64,000 nucleotides of DNA from Listeria welshimeri serovar 6b str. SLCC5334 (GTDB lineage Bacteria; Bacillota; Bacilli; Lactobacillales; Listeriaceae). Position numbers and translations under genes: made by a program. Where the stretch lies: positions 2,750,131 through 2,814,130 of the forward strand of contig NC_008555.1 in the NCBI RefSeq assembly GCF_000060285.1. Direction: 5' to 3'. Positions 56,191-64,000 of this stretch are shown here, piece by piece (position 1 is the first letter of the stretch; each line of letters opens with the position of its first letter). A model generated the notes under the pieces. The model saw only the letters and a list, made by a program, of their open reading frames with translations, was not told the origin of the DNA and did no database searches.

Positions 56191-58185
56191 TTATTTAAAT
56201 AACTGACTTAATCTTTTAAACAAACCATCCTCAATGATATCAATACCGATACCCCAGTTACTATTAAGAATCTCTTTATTTGCCTTAGCGTAATCATCCA
56301 ATTCTTTTCCTGAAAGAGTGAGGTTATGATAAGATTGGCAGTCAATATAACAAGAAGCGCCTTGCTTAGAAATTTTCTTCGTCACACGATGTTTTACATA
56401 TTTTGATTTAATATCGCATTCTTGCCGTGTATACGGTTCCGTTTGGTTAATGGAATGATCCGTCATTAAATGAATTTCGGTTTTAATATGATTTCGATCA
56501 ATCCAATAAGGAATATCTTTGTTGAAATGCTTACTAGCTTCATTATCTACAAAATTACCTCTACTCCAGAAATGCAAGAAACGCTTATTATCCACAATTT
56601 TATATGGCTCAGAAATGGTTGCTTTATAAATTAATGAAATTTCATTTAAATCTTTATTATCTTTTACTATTTCAATAGAGGTATTACTAAAATAGTTATT
56701 TATCTCATTTTCTCCATACTTTGTATCCAATGCCATATTACTATAAATTGTAAAATTATATCGATTAATTATATCTTTGATGGAATCATTTTTAAACATT
56801 TCACGTACTTGATTCGCAATTCTTCCACGTAACGTTCTATCAAAAATAACTTCTGCCACATTTCCTTTCACATCACAGTAGAATTTTTCTTCTATAGCTG
56901 GAATTTCATCTTGGAATGGTTCTTGTTTTTGCAATTCCGAACCTGCTTTAACTTCTAAATAATACATAAAACTATTTTTTTGACGGTTAGCCAAAAAACC
57001 TTGATCATTACTCATCGTAGCATCGATAAAATAAACTTGATTATTATGCGTTATTTTTAAAATCGCATGGTTAAAATTAAACGGAGATGGTGTGTACACA
57101 GGTAAGAATATATCACTGCCATAATTAACTAAGATAATCTCCGAATCCACTCCTAAATCAGCTAAAATCACCTTTAAAAGAACTGTTTTCGCTTTACAAT
57201 CCCCTTGTTTTGTTTTATAAGTGACCTCTGCAGCTTGCGGTTCATGTCCGTCCATTTCCGCTTCATTATATAAATAGTACACTTCTTTTTGAACAAAATC
57301 GATAGCATGCTTAATTTTATGGTCTAAAGAAGGCAACGCATCTAGTTCTGCCACTAAATCAGCCGCAAAATCAGTAAGGTTTACTTGATAGAATTTTTGA
57401 TAAAGGTTACTAATTGTTTTAGTGATTTCTGGATATGTCTGCTCTGTCGCAAAATCAATAAACGGTGTAACTTCCAGTTCTTTTGCATCTTCTCCAATAT
57501 AATTTTCTTTTTCGATTGTATAAGATTGATTGTGTTCAATTATAAGCTTATCTTTTTCTAAAATAGAGCCCGCTTCATCTCGATAATAATGAAAATTCGC
57601 TTCTAAATTTTTCTCTGTTTCATTTTTTAATTCAAAAAGATATTTGCCATAAGCCCAGTAAGAATTTGGCCTCGAATAAATCCAGCGGAAAAATTGATTG
57701 CGAATACTACTTTCTTCGTATTTGCATTCAATCGAAGTTTCCATAATGAAAATATCATTTAAATGTAAGTCTTGAATAAGTATTGTTACTTTTTTTTCAT
57801 CATTAAAGCTCGCTTGATTTTCGTCACGAACATAGTCCAGTACTTTTACATTAATATCACCCAATTTATCAATCACTTTGCCGTCACGAACAACCGATAT
57901 AGTGTGAATATTCAATACTTCTTCTTCTGACAGAATAAAGCTAGTTTTCCCAGTTGTATTGAGCATACCCGCATCATTTAGCGTATAGGCCATTGAAGTA
58001 TAACTAGTGCGAGAATTCGGTTTAGCAGTTTCTACAATATTACACCAAAAGCAGTAATCCCGCTCTTTAGCAATTTGAGCATCGTAAAAAGTTTTGTCTT
58101 GTGTCTTTAACCATGAATCAATATTTTCTTGTTTTGTTTCTGGAGAACTTAACTCTGGTTTGATAAAATAATATTGGTTTGTCAT
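56191..58185 (-). CDS. DUF3857/transglutaminase-like protein
   Basis: A 664-residue protein without signal peptide. An N-terminal DUF3857-like beta region (about 40-210) is followed by a transglutaminase core with a likely Cys-His-Asp triad: TKQGDCKAKTVLLKVILADL, then PFNFNHAILKITHNNQVYFIDATM. The start ATG at 58183-58185 follows AGGAGA. Such proteins are best known from Bacteroidota; in Bacillota they are less common. Substrate unknown. Confidence 0.75.
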   Translation of the reverse strand: MTNQYYFIKPELSSPETKQENIDSWLKTQDKTFYDAQIAKERDYCFWCNIVETAKPNSRTSYTSMAYTLNDAGMLNTTGKTSFILSEEEVLNIHTISVVRDGKVIDKLGDINVKVLDYVRDENQASFNDEKKVTILIQDLHLNDIFIMETSIECKYEESSIRNQFFRWIYSRPNSYWAYGKYLFELKNETEKNLEANFHYYRDEAGSILEKDKLIIEHNQSYTIEKENYIGEDAKELEVTPFIDFATEQTYPEITKTISNLYQKFYQVNLTDFAADLVAELDALPSLDHKIKHAIDFVQKEVYYLYNEAEMDGHEPQAAEVTYKTKQGDCKAKTVLLKVILADLGVDSEIILVNYGSDIFLPVYTPSPFNFNHAILKITHNNQVYFIDATMSNDQGFLANRQKNSFMYYLEVKAGSELQKQEPFQDEIPAIEEKFYCDVKGNVAEVIFDRTLRGRIANQVREMFKNDSIKDIINRYNFTIYSNMALDTKYGENEINNYFSNTSIEIVKDNKDLNEISLIYKATISEPYKIVDNKRFLHFWSRGNFVDNEASKHFNKDIPYWIDRNHIKTEIHLMTDHSINQTEPYTRQECDIKSKYVKHRVTKKISKQGASCYIDCQSYHNLTLSGKELDDYAKANKEILNSNWGIGIDIIEDGLFKRLSQLFK

Positions 58186-58338
58186 AGTATATCTCCTAAT
58201 GTTAAATATTTTCAAAGCTAACTTTATTTTAGCAATAACTATCTAAAATACAAAGACCTTTCCTAACGCTCACTTAATATTCTTGCTTTCTATACACAAT
58301 TTAGAAAAAAAATCGACACATTTGTGATTATTTGTATG

Positions 58339-58369
58339 AAAAAAAGAGTTTAAATACAAAACTCTTTTT
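58339..58369 (-). terminator. Terminator of the GNAT gene
   Basis: AAAAAGAGTTT / AAACTCTTTTT hairpin. Confidence 0.8.
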
Positions 58370-58912
58370 CTACTTATTAGTATTCAACCAAGAAAACAAT
58401 TTGACATCTTGATATGCTGTACCAATCTTTTCATAATCTCGAAGTAATCCTTCTTCTAAAAAACCAAGCTTTTCTAATAAAGTAATTGACGAAACATTTC
58501 TAGGATCCACTTTTGCTTCTATTCTGTGTAATTTAAAAGACTCTTTTCCCCATTCCATAAGCGCTCTCACAGCTTCTGTAGCATAACCTTGCCTCCAGAA
58601 ACGCGTCCCTAAATCATAAGCGATTTCTGCACGATGGTTTTCATGATCAATATAGTTAAAACCACATGTACCTATAATTTCTCCTGTTGATTGCAAAATA
58701 ATTACACATCTCAGCGCTTTTTCTTCCATTTCTAGCTGTCTGAGCATTCGTATCATTTCCTCTACTGGTTGCATGCTTTGAAAAGGTTCAATATTCATAT
58801 ATCTAGTAACCGAATCATCTGACCAATAGCCAAATAAAACTTCCGTATCAGCTAACGTCATTTCACTTAAAAAAAGTCGTTCTGTTTTTATCATTTGTTT
58901 ACGATTTTCCAT
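58370..58912 (-). CDS. GNAT N-acetyltransferase (RimJ/RimL type)
   Basis: A 180-residue acetyltransferase with TERLFLSEMT at the start, acetyl-CoA loop LGTRFWRQGYATEAVRALMEW and FKLHRIEAKVDPRNVSSITLLEKLGFLEEG. It resembles ribosomal-protein or antibiotic acetyltransferases; substrate not predictable. Confidence 0.92.
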   Translation of the reverse strand: MENRKQMIKTERLFLSEMTLADTEVLFGYWSDDSVTRYMNIEPFQSMQPVEEMIRMLRQLEMEEKALRCVIILQSTGEIIGTCGFNYIDHENHRAEIAYDLGTRFWRQGYATEAVRALMEWGKESFKLHRIEAKVDPRNVSSITLLEKLGFLEEGLLRDYEKIGTAYQDVKLFSWLNTNK

Positions 58913-58971
58913 ACGTTAACCACCACCTTATTAATAAGAAAAGCTTATCAAATCATGCTCTCAAAGTAAAA

Positions 58972-58987
58972 TGTTTCACGTGAAACA
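58972..58987. promoter_or_regulatory. parS: parS site, perfect
   Basis: TGTTTCACGTGAAACA in the divergent gap before the DHA2 pump gene. Confidence 0.95.
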
Positions 58988-59065
58988 TTCGCTCTTTCTT
59001 TATCATAATAGTATTTAGGTTTATAATGGAAAATATCTCAAAAGCTTCAAAAAGGAGAATGATTC

Positions 59066-60478
59066 ATGGAACAGACGAATAAACGTAAAACTTTAGCACT
59101 TATTTCAATTATGCTTGGTGCTTTTATTTCTTTACTAGATACAACTATTGTCAACGTTGCTTTACCAGATATAACGACTGCTTTACACGCTACAAGTGAA
59201 ACAATCGAATGGGTTATTTCAGGCTATGCGCTCGCTTTTGGACTTGTACTTATTTTAGCCGGTCGACTTGGAGATAAATTTGGCCGAAAAAATGTCTATA
59301 TTATCGGGATTACGCTCTTTCTAATTATGAGTGTTACAGCTGGCTTTGCTAATTCGGAAAACAGCTTAATTATTTCCCGGGTAATACAAGGCCTCGCTGC
59401 TGGGTTATTTTTTCCGCAAATCAATGCCACAATTATGGATATGTATTCGGGGGAAAATCTCGGGAAAATCTTTGGCATTCTTGGCTCGGTTATTGGAGTT
59501 GGAACAGCAATCGGACCTCTTACAGGTGGTCTTTTAATTGAACTTTTTGGCGTTACAAATGGATGGCGCGCAGTCTTCTTCGTAAATGTTCCTTTTGTTT
59601 TAGTAACACTTGTACTGGCTATGCTTTATCTTCCTAAAAGAACTGTTTCCACGAAAAAAATCAGTTTCGATTTACCTGGAGTTGGGCTACTGACAATCGC
59701 ACTCTTACTACTACTTTTCCCACTTATTTCAAATGGTGCAAATGATTTTAGACCAATGGATTATCTTTTAATGGCATTGTCTATTCCTCTCTTTATTATC
59801 CTTTATAAATGGAGCGTCTATCAAGAAAAGAAAGGAAATCAGCCATTAATTGCACCCAACCTACTTAAAAACAATCAATTTGTTTCAGGTATGCTTTTAT
59901 CCCTTGTTTACTTTGCTGCTTTTACAAGTATTTTCTTCGTACTATCGCTAACTTGGCAAACTGGTTTCAACCGTTCGGCTATTTTATCTGGGCTTGCTAT
60001 TAGCCCTTTTGCATTAGGTAGTGTGCTCGCTGCATCTAACAGTTACCGACTTATCCCGTTACTCGGAAGAAAACTTTTAATGCTTGGAGTCTCGCTCGTT
60101 ATTGTTGGTCTCGGCACCGTTTCTATTGTTTTCCATCTGAATAATGGCGCTTTTTCTGCTTGGTTCTTATTTTTACCACTTTTCATTGCTGGAATTGGTA
60201 GTGGTTTGACTATTGCGCCACTGAATAGTTTTACACTTTCCACAGTAACGGGTATAAATCGCGGTGGTGCAAGCGGGATGTTTAATACAGCCCAACGAAT
60301 CGGTTCATCCTTTGGAATTGCTGTGGTTGGCTCCGTTTTTTTCCGTACATTAGGAAATACAACTGCCACTTCAAAAGCGAGTGCCTTTTCAGACAGTTTG
60401 CAAATGAGCATGTATGTTAATATTATTTTACTCGTTGTTTGTTTCCTTCTCATATTCCGTTTACCAAAAAATATCTAG
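59066..60478 (+). CDS. MFS drug transporter, DHA2 (EmrB/QacA) family, 14 membrane segments
   Basis: A 470-residue pump with motif D1 LLDTTIVNVALPDI, motif A LAGRLGDKFGRKNVY and motif C-like GSVIGVGTAIGPLTGG, diagnostic for proton-driven drug exporters. The start follows AAGGAGAATG. Its terminator is followed by a parS site. A second Noc-like sequence occurs inside at 59372-59385. Confidence 0.93.
   Translation: MEQTNKRKTLALISIMLGAFISLLDTTIVNVALPDITTALHATSETIEWVISGYALAFGLVLILAGRLGDKFGRKNVYIIGITLFLIMSVTAGFANSENSLIISRVIQGLAAGLFFPQINATIMDMYSGENLGKIFGILGSVIGVGTAIGPLTGGLLIELFGVTNGWRAVFFVNVPFVLVTLVLAMLYLPKRTVSTKKISFDLPGVGLLTIALLLLLFPLISNGANDFRPMDYLLMALSIPLFIILYKWSVYQEKKGNQPLIAPNLLKNNQFVSGMLLSLVYFAAFTSIFFVLSLTWQTGFNRSAILSGLAISPFALGSVLAASNSYRLIPLLGRKLLMLGVSLVIVGLGTVSIVFHLNNGAFSAWFLFLPLFIAGIGSGLTIAPLNSFTLSTVTGINRGGASGMFNTAQRIGSSFGIAVVGSVFFRTLGNTTATSKASAFSDSLQMSMYVNIILLVVCFLLIFRLPKNI
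59372..59385. promoter_or_regulatory. Noc-binding-site-like sequence
   Basis: ATTTCCCGGGTAAT, the same one-mismatch variant as at 37099-37112. Confidence 0.35.
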
Positions 60479-60533
60479 AAAAAGAGTACGGAGATATATC
60501 CTTGATTGGGAATGTATATCTCCGTACTCTTTA
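60479..60533. terminator. Long bidirectional hairpin
   Basis: AAAGAGTACGGAGATATA / TATATCTCCGTACTCTTT, an 18-bp perfect stem between convergent genes. Confidence 0.88.
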
Positions 60534-60537
60534 TATA

Positions 60538-60553
60538 TGTTTCACGTGAAACA
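60538..60553. promoter_or_regulatory. parS: parS site, perfect
   Basis: TGTTTCACGTGAAACA just downstream of the ASCH gene stop. Confidence 0.95.
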
Positions 60554-60555
60554 TT

Positions 60556-61017
60556 TTATTTATAAACAACCTCAAACTCTTCACAAACTACTAGAGCATC
60601 TTCTTCAAAAGGGATTCCGAGTTCTACACACTCATTAGTGAAAAAAGAAGTATGCACTTTACGCCAATATTCAAGCGTTCGGTCACCTTCTCCTTCCAAA
60701 TAAGCAAATGTTTTGGGAACTTCATTAAACGGCATAATCGTTACACTTATTAACTTAATTATACCCATCGCTTCTTCCTCGCCGTCTAAAAGAACCACAT
60801 GGGAACCAACAGAAGGCATCGTTTCTCCTCCTTGATCATACCAGTAAAACAAACTACTTGTGCCTGTTTTAATTCCATCCATAACAAGTGCACCAAGCTC
60901 ATTCGCCATCTTAGAAGAATCTCCAAATGCCCAGGCTTCAAACCTATTTGAAATCATTGGGTTTTCTGCTCGATATTTCTGCCACATTTCATTAACCGAA
61001 TCCTTATATATTGTCAC
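60556..61017 (-). CDS. ASCH domain protein
   Basis: A 153-residue soluble protein with the ASCH features AWAFGDSSKMANELGALV, PSVGSHVVLLDGEEEAMGIIKLI and a C-terminal FFTNECVELGIPFEEDALVVCEEFEVVY. ASCH domains are thought to bind RNA, some with ribonuclease activity. The start is a GTG at 61015-61017 behind a perfect AGGAGG. Confidence 0.87.
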   Translation of the reverse strand: MTIYKDSVNEMWQKYRAENPMISNRFEAWAFGDSSKMANELGALVMDGIKTGTSSLFYWYDQGGETMPSVGSHVVLLDGEEEAMGIIKLISVTIMPFNEVPKTFAYLEGEGDRTLEYWRKVHTSFFTNECVELGIPFEEDALVVCEEFEVVYK

Positions 61018-61031
61018 TTAAGTCTCCTCCT

Positions 61032-61066
61032 AAAAAAAGACCGAGGTTCCTAAAAACCTCAGTCTG
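61032..61066 (-). terminator. Terminator of jag
   Basis: AGACTGAGGTT / AACCTCGGTCT followed by a T-run on the minus strand. Confidence 0.85.
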
Positions 61067-61070
61067 CATT

Positions 61071-61691
61071 CTATTTTTTCACTGGCTTAATCACAATATA
61101 GCGATACGGGTCGCGTCCTTCCGAATGCGTTTCAATTTGCTCATTCTCACTTAAAATAGCATGAATGATTTTTCTTTCAAAAGAAGGCATCGGTTCTAAA
61201 TGAACAGCTCGTTTTGTTTTAAGAGCTTTATCGGCCATTTTATTTGCTAAAAGTACTAACGTTTCATGACGTCTTTCACGATAATCCCCTACATTCACAA
61301 TAATGTTTTTGTATTGGCTCGTTGTTTTATTAGCAATTAATTGTGTTAAGTACTGAAGTGCATTAAGCGTTTGACCATGTTTGCCAATTAGCAAGCCTAG
61401 GCTATCACCTTTAATTTGCAGTTTCACATCTTTACCAATTTCTTCTACATCAATTGTAATTTCTGCACCCATTTTGGTAGCAATGTCTAAAAGATAATCA
61501 ATTGCTACTTGGATACCATCTTCTTTTTCAATCACTTTTACCATAGCTAGTCTGGAACCAATTCCGAAAATACCTTTTTTACCTTCGTCTAAAACTTCCA
61601 CTTCCACTTTGTCGCGTGTCGTTTCTAAATTAGTTAATGCATTTTGGATTGCTTCTTCCACATTTGAGCCTTGCGCAGTTATATCTCTCAC
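61071..61691 (-). CDS. jag: RNA-binding protein Jag (KhpB/EloR)
   Basis: A 206-residue protein with an N-terminal Jag_N domain (KGIFGIGSR), a KH domain with LLIGKHGQTLNALQYL and a C-terminal R3H domain MPSFERKIIHAIL. KhpB acts with KhpA in cell elongation control in related bacteria. The start is a GTG overlapping the yidC stop (GTGA). In Bacillus jag is next to mnmE; here about 29 kb separates them. Confidence 0.95.
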   Translation of the reverse strand: MRDITAQGSNVEEAIQNALTNLETTRDKVEVEVLDEGKKGIFGIGSRLAMVKVIEKEDGIQVAIDYLLDIATKMGAEITIDVEEIGKDVKLQIKGDSLGLLIGKHGQTLNALQYLTQLIANKTTSQYKNIIVNVGDYRERRHETLVLLANKMADKALKTKRAVHLEPMPSFERKIIHAILSENEQIETHSEGRDPYRYIVIKPVKK

Positions 61692-62551
61692 TTTCTTTTC
61701 TTACCTCCTTTTTTGGAAGCTTTCATGTTAGCTGCTTTTTTCTTCAAACGTTCTTCTTCTAGTTGAGCAGCCGCCAGCGCCTCCTGTTCACGTTTATTTT
61801 TAAAAGGATTATTAATTAAAAGTGTTTGGAATACGGTGAACACGTTACCGATAATCCAGTATAGAGCAAGTGCAGAAGGTAATGTAATACCCATAAATAG
61901 AATCATTACTGGCATAATGTAAACAATCATTGCCATTGATTTATTTTGCTGTGTTTGCCCCATCATAGAAATTTTTGATGATAAGAATGTCGTTAATGCC
62001 GCAACAATTGGCAAGATATAATATGGATCCGGATTTCCTAGTTGCATCCATAAGAATGTGTCGGTTTTAATTTCTGCTGTTCTACTAATTGCTTGGTAAA
62101 ATCCGAGTAGTATAGGCATTTGGATAAGTAATGGTAAACAGCCCATCATTGGATTTACGCTATTTTCTTGATATAAACGCATTGTTTCTTGTTGTAATTT
62201 TTGTTTCGTTTCATTATCTTTAGATGCATATTTTACTTGTAGTTCTTTGATTTTCGGTTGTAAACTTGTCATGGCTTTTTGACTCTTCAGTTGTTTGATC
62301 ATTAAAGGCATGATAAGTAGTCGAATTAAAATAGTAACAACAATAATTCCGACTGCATAGTTTCCACCGAATAAATCGGAAAACCAAGTAATAAGCCAAG
62401 ATAATGGAAATACGATATAATGACTCCAAAATCCAGTTGATTCTGATGTAATTGGATCAGTTGAATAGCCACAACCCGAAAGTACTGCTACTAATCCGAT
62501 TACAAGACTTGCGATGAGCAACTTCTGTTTGAATCGCTTTTTCTTCTTCAA
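61688..62551 (-). CDS. yidC: Membrane protein insertase YidC (SpoIIIJ/OxaA1)
   Basis: A 287-residue lipoprotein-type insertase: the signal ends in a lipobox LSGC, followed by about five membrane segments (SHYIVFPLSWLITWFSDLF, YAVGIIVVTILIRLLIMPL with the conserved arginine, NPMMGCLPLLIQMPILLGFYQAI). The C-terminus is lysine-rich for ribosome contact. Confidence 0.97.
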   Translation of the reverse strand: MKKKKRFKQKLLIASLVIGLVAVLSGCGYSTDPITSESTGFWSHYIVFPLSWLITWFSDLFGGNYAVGIIVVTILIRLLIMPLMIKQLKSQKAMTSLQPKIKELQVKYASKDNETKQKLQQETMRLYQENSVNPMMGCLPLLIQMPILLGFYQAISRTAEIKTDTFLWMQLGNPDPYYILPIVAALTTFLSSKISMMGQTQQNKSMAMIVYIMPVMILFMGITLPSALALYWIIGNVFTVFQTLLINNPFKNKREQEALAAAQLEEERLKKKAANMKASKKGGKKRK

Positions 62552-62591
62552 ATTGATGTAACCTCCAATTTCGCCTTTTTCAAATTCCCAC

Positions 62592-62951
62592 TCATTTTGA
62601 ATTGTTTGGTTTTTGCTTTAAAACACGCCCCACTTTTAAAACATGAATCAAACTTTTCTTTACTTCATGAAAATCCATATTGGCCGCCGGTTTTCTGGCG
62701 ATAATAATATATTCATTTTCAGGATTGATTTGGTCTTCTAATTCATGGAATGATTGTCGTATGTAGCGTTTAATTCGATTTCGACAGACAGCGTTTCCAA
62801 TTTTTTTACTAACTGATAAACCAATTCGAAAATGATTCGATCCTTCTTGCTTTAAAGTATAAACAACAAATTGACGGTTAGCAAAAGATTTTCCTCTTCG
62901 GAATACTTTTTGAAAATCGTCATTTTTTTTAATTCTATATTTTTTTTTCAT
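62592..62951 (-). CDS. rnpA: Ribonuclease P protein component RnpA
   Basis: A 119-residue basic protein with the RNR motif [17 protein letters not shown] and N-terminal [20 protein letters not shown]. It is the protein subunit that processes tRNA 5' ends with the RNA component rnpB. Confidence 0.98.
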   Translation of the reverse strand: MKKKYRIKKNDDFQKVFRRGKSFANRQFVVYTLKQEGSNHFRIGLSVSKKIGNAVCRNRIKRYIRQSFHELEDQINPENEYIIIARKPAANMDFHEVKKSLIHVLKVGRVLKQKPNNSK

Positions 62952-63008
62952 ACATTCTCCATCTTCTTACTTATCTTAGTATAAGGCCGTTTGACTCAGC
63001 GATTTTTC

Positions 63009-63040
63009 AAAAAAAAAACCACTGAGTCGTTTTCAGTGGT
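63009..63040 (-). terminator. Hairpin between rpmH and rnpA
   Basis: ACCACTGAAAA / TTCAGTGG followed by a long T-run on the minus strand; likely partial termination to give more L34 than RnpA. Confidence 0.75.
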
Positions 63041-63175
63041 CTACGCAGATAAAACTTTTCTTCCTTTACGACGACGACTTGCTAAAACTCTACGTCCGTT
63101 TTTAGTACTCATACGCGTACGGAAACCATGCACTTTTTTTCTTTTACGTTTACTTGGTTGATATGTTCTTTTCAT
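63041..63175 (-). CDS. rpmH: Ribosomal protein L34
   Basis: A 44-residue highly basic protein: [18 protein letters not shown] ... then [18 protein letters not shown]. The start ATG at 63173-63175 follows GGGAGGTG. Confidence 0.99.
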   Translation of the reverse strand: MKRTYQPSKRKRKKVHGFRTRMSTKNGRRVLASRRRKGRKVLSA

Positions 63176-63232
63176 TAATTACACCTCCCATAAAAGGGTC
63201 CAATCGAATTTATCTATTAGACAGTCTTAGAT

Positions 63233-63261
63233 ATTGTACGTGAACTGGTCATTTTTGTCAA
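63233..63261 (-). promoter_or_regulatory. Promoter of rpmH
   Basis: TTGACA (63256-63261) and TACAAT (63233-63238) on the minus strand with a 17-base spacer. Confidence 0.75.
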
Positions 63262-63342
63262 TACTATTTAGACGAATTTCTATTTAGACTCCGTTCACTA
63301 TCATATCATATTTTTATAGCAAGAAAAACCATTTTTCAAAAT

Positions 63343-63813
63343 TTATTGTGTCAAATAAATATATTTCTCTCGAGTAGTATCTGGAATCGCTATTTTTCTG
63401 CCTGATACCTCTACTAAATATCTCGCAAACTCTCCAATTTTCTCAAATTCTGCTGGATATTCAAAAACTAGTTTTTCCTTTATTAAATAGTTGTCGACAT
63501 AATGACTCATTTCAGGTTGAAAAGATAAAAGCCCTTCTATAAAACGAATTACTTTGGTAAATTTGGGAATTTCTTGTTCTTCTTCTAAATCTGTAAAGTG
63601 AAAAAACATCGTGTAAGTATGATTTTTTTTAATATTTACGGAAAAAGCTTCTTTATTTATATTACTTTTTGCAAATACTTTAAAATCATCAATTTCTGCT
63701 GGTTCCCTTTTATCATGAATAAGTAAATAACCAAAAACATCATCAATATTCCCGTTTTGTATTACTCGATAGAATTCTGTATCTCTTGTTTTCAAAAGCC
63801 GTTGAAATATCAT
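63343..63813 (-). CDS. Hypothetical protein between rpmH and oriC
   Basis: A 156-residue soluble protein that I do not recognise (MIFQRLLKTRDTEFYRVIQ, later KNHTYTMFFHFTDLEEEQEIP and a C-terminal SGRKIAIPDTTREKYIYLT). The ATG at 63811-63813 follows AAGGTTGTG. The gene stands in the usually empty rpmH-dnaA gap. It is transcribed away from the origin, like rpmH. Confidence 0.7.
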   Translation of the reverse strand: MIFQRLLKTRDTEFYRVIQNGNIDDVFGYLLIHDKREPAEIDDFKVFAKSNINKEAFSVNIKKNHTYTMFFHFTDLEEEQEIPKFTKVIRFIEGLLSFQPEMSHYVDNYLIKEKLVFEYPAEFEKIGEFARYLVEVSGRKIAIPDTTREKYIYLTQ

Positions 63814-63898
63814 TTTTCACAACCTTATCTTTTGTCTTTTTTTCATATACTGCTAAATAGTTTAACACATTGTCGCAATGAAATCCTTCCTCAAAAAG

Positions 63899-64000
63899 TG
63901 TGGATAAGTAGTGAATAACCTCCTTTGATTGTGGATAACCTTTTATTTAAGTTCAAACTTATACACAATTAGTGGTTATTTACACACAATGACTTGTGGA
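63899..64000. other. oriC: Edge of oriC with DnaA boxes
   Basis: Two perfect DnaA boxes in reverse (TGTGGATAA at 63899-63907 and 63930-63938), TTATACACA at 63959-63967, TTATTTACA at 63976-63984 and the start of another (TTGTGGA) at the window end. This is the incC-type box cluster upstream of dnaA. Confidence 0.85.

Noticed and set aside
56066..58185. Prophage or island integrated at tRNA-Val
   Set aside because: No integrase gene and no repeat of the tRNA 3' end were seen in the window.

Overview
The window is low-GC Firmicute DNA that I read as a Listeria of the L. monocytogenes/L. innocua group. It carries the gene order left of the Listeria replication origin: gshF, a beta-glucoside PTS block, ychF, a cellobiose-type PTS block, kat, parB-parA, noc, rsmG, mnmG, mnmE, serC-serA, and finally jag-yidC-rnpA-rpmH. 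The right end (about 63.9-64.0 kb) holds DnaA boxes, so oriC/dnaA should lie just beyond the window. The species call rests on recalled gene order, not on a search. Two Listeria monocytogenes EGD-e landmarks I remember are missing here: bvrABC beside kat, and the lactococcin-972-like bacteriocin genes before ychF.

Layout. 0-7.7 kb: end of an ABC ATPase gene, the bifunctional glutathione synthetase gshF, and a LicT-type antiterminator/PTS/6-phospho-beta-glucosidase operon with two RAT-terminator switches. 7.9-10.3 kb: a variable pocket with a 23-codon ORF, a drug-type MFS pump and two immunity-like genes. 10.4-19.7 kb: ychF, a lichenan/cellobiose-type PTS with a GH3 glycosidase and its PRD activator, then catalase with a PerR box. 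19.8-32.0 kb: the chromosome-partition and tRNA-modification block (parB, parA, noc, rsmG, mnmG, mnmE). It is interrupted between noc and parA by a RelE-like/HTH fusion, and between rsmG and mnmG by a five-gene cluster resembling the type VII secreted phospholipase TslA, its two helical partners and two membrane-anchored DUF1310 proteins. 32.0-43 kb: DnaA-box cluster, a penicillin-binding lipoprotein, TetR/SDR, serC-serA-DUF1015, MarR/MFS, nitroreductase and thioredoxin.

43.1-56.0 kb: a ten-gene sugar operon with a divergent LacI regulator. Its gene content and order match Escherichia coli ycjMNOPQRSTU, with a glycerate kinase added. The inferred job is import of a glycoside (probably glucosylglycerate and/or kojibiose-type or gulose-type glycosides), phosphorolysis by GH13_18 and GH65 enzymes, redox conversion of the sugar by YcjQ/R/S-like proteins, and feeding of glucose-1-phosphate and glycerate into glycolysis. 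No ABC ATPase is encoded with it.

56.0-64.0 kb: tRNA-Val(GAC), a transglutaminase-like protein, an acetyltransferase, a DHA2 pump, an ASCH protein, then jag-yidC-rnpA-rpmH, one unrecognised gene and the edge of oriC. Ten perfect parS sites plus one consensus variant are scattered through the window, many of them placed beside gene ends and terminators.
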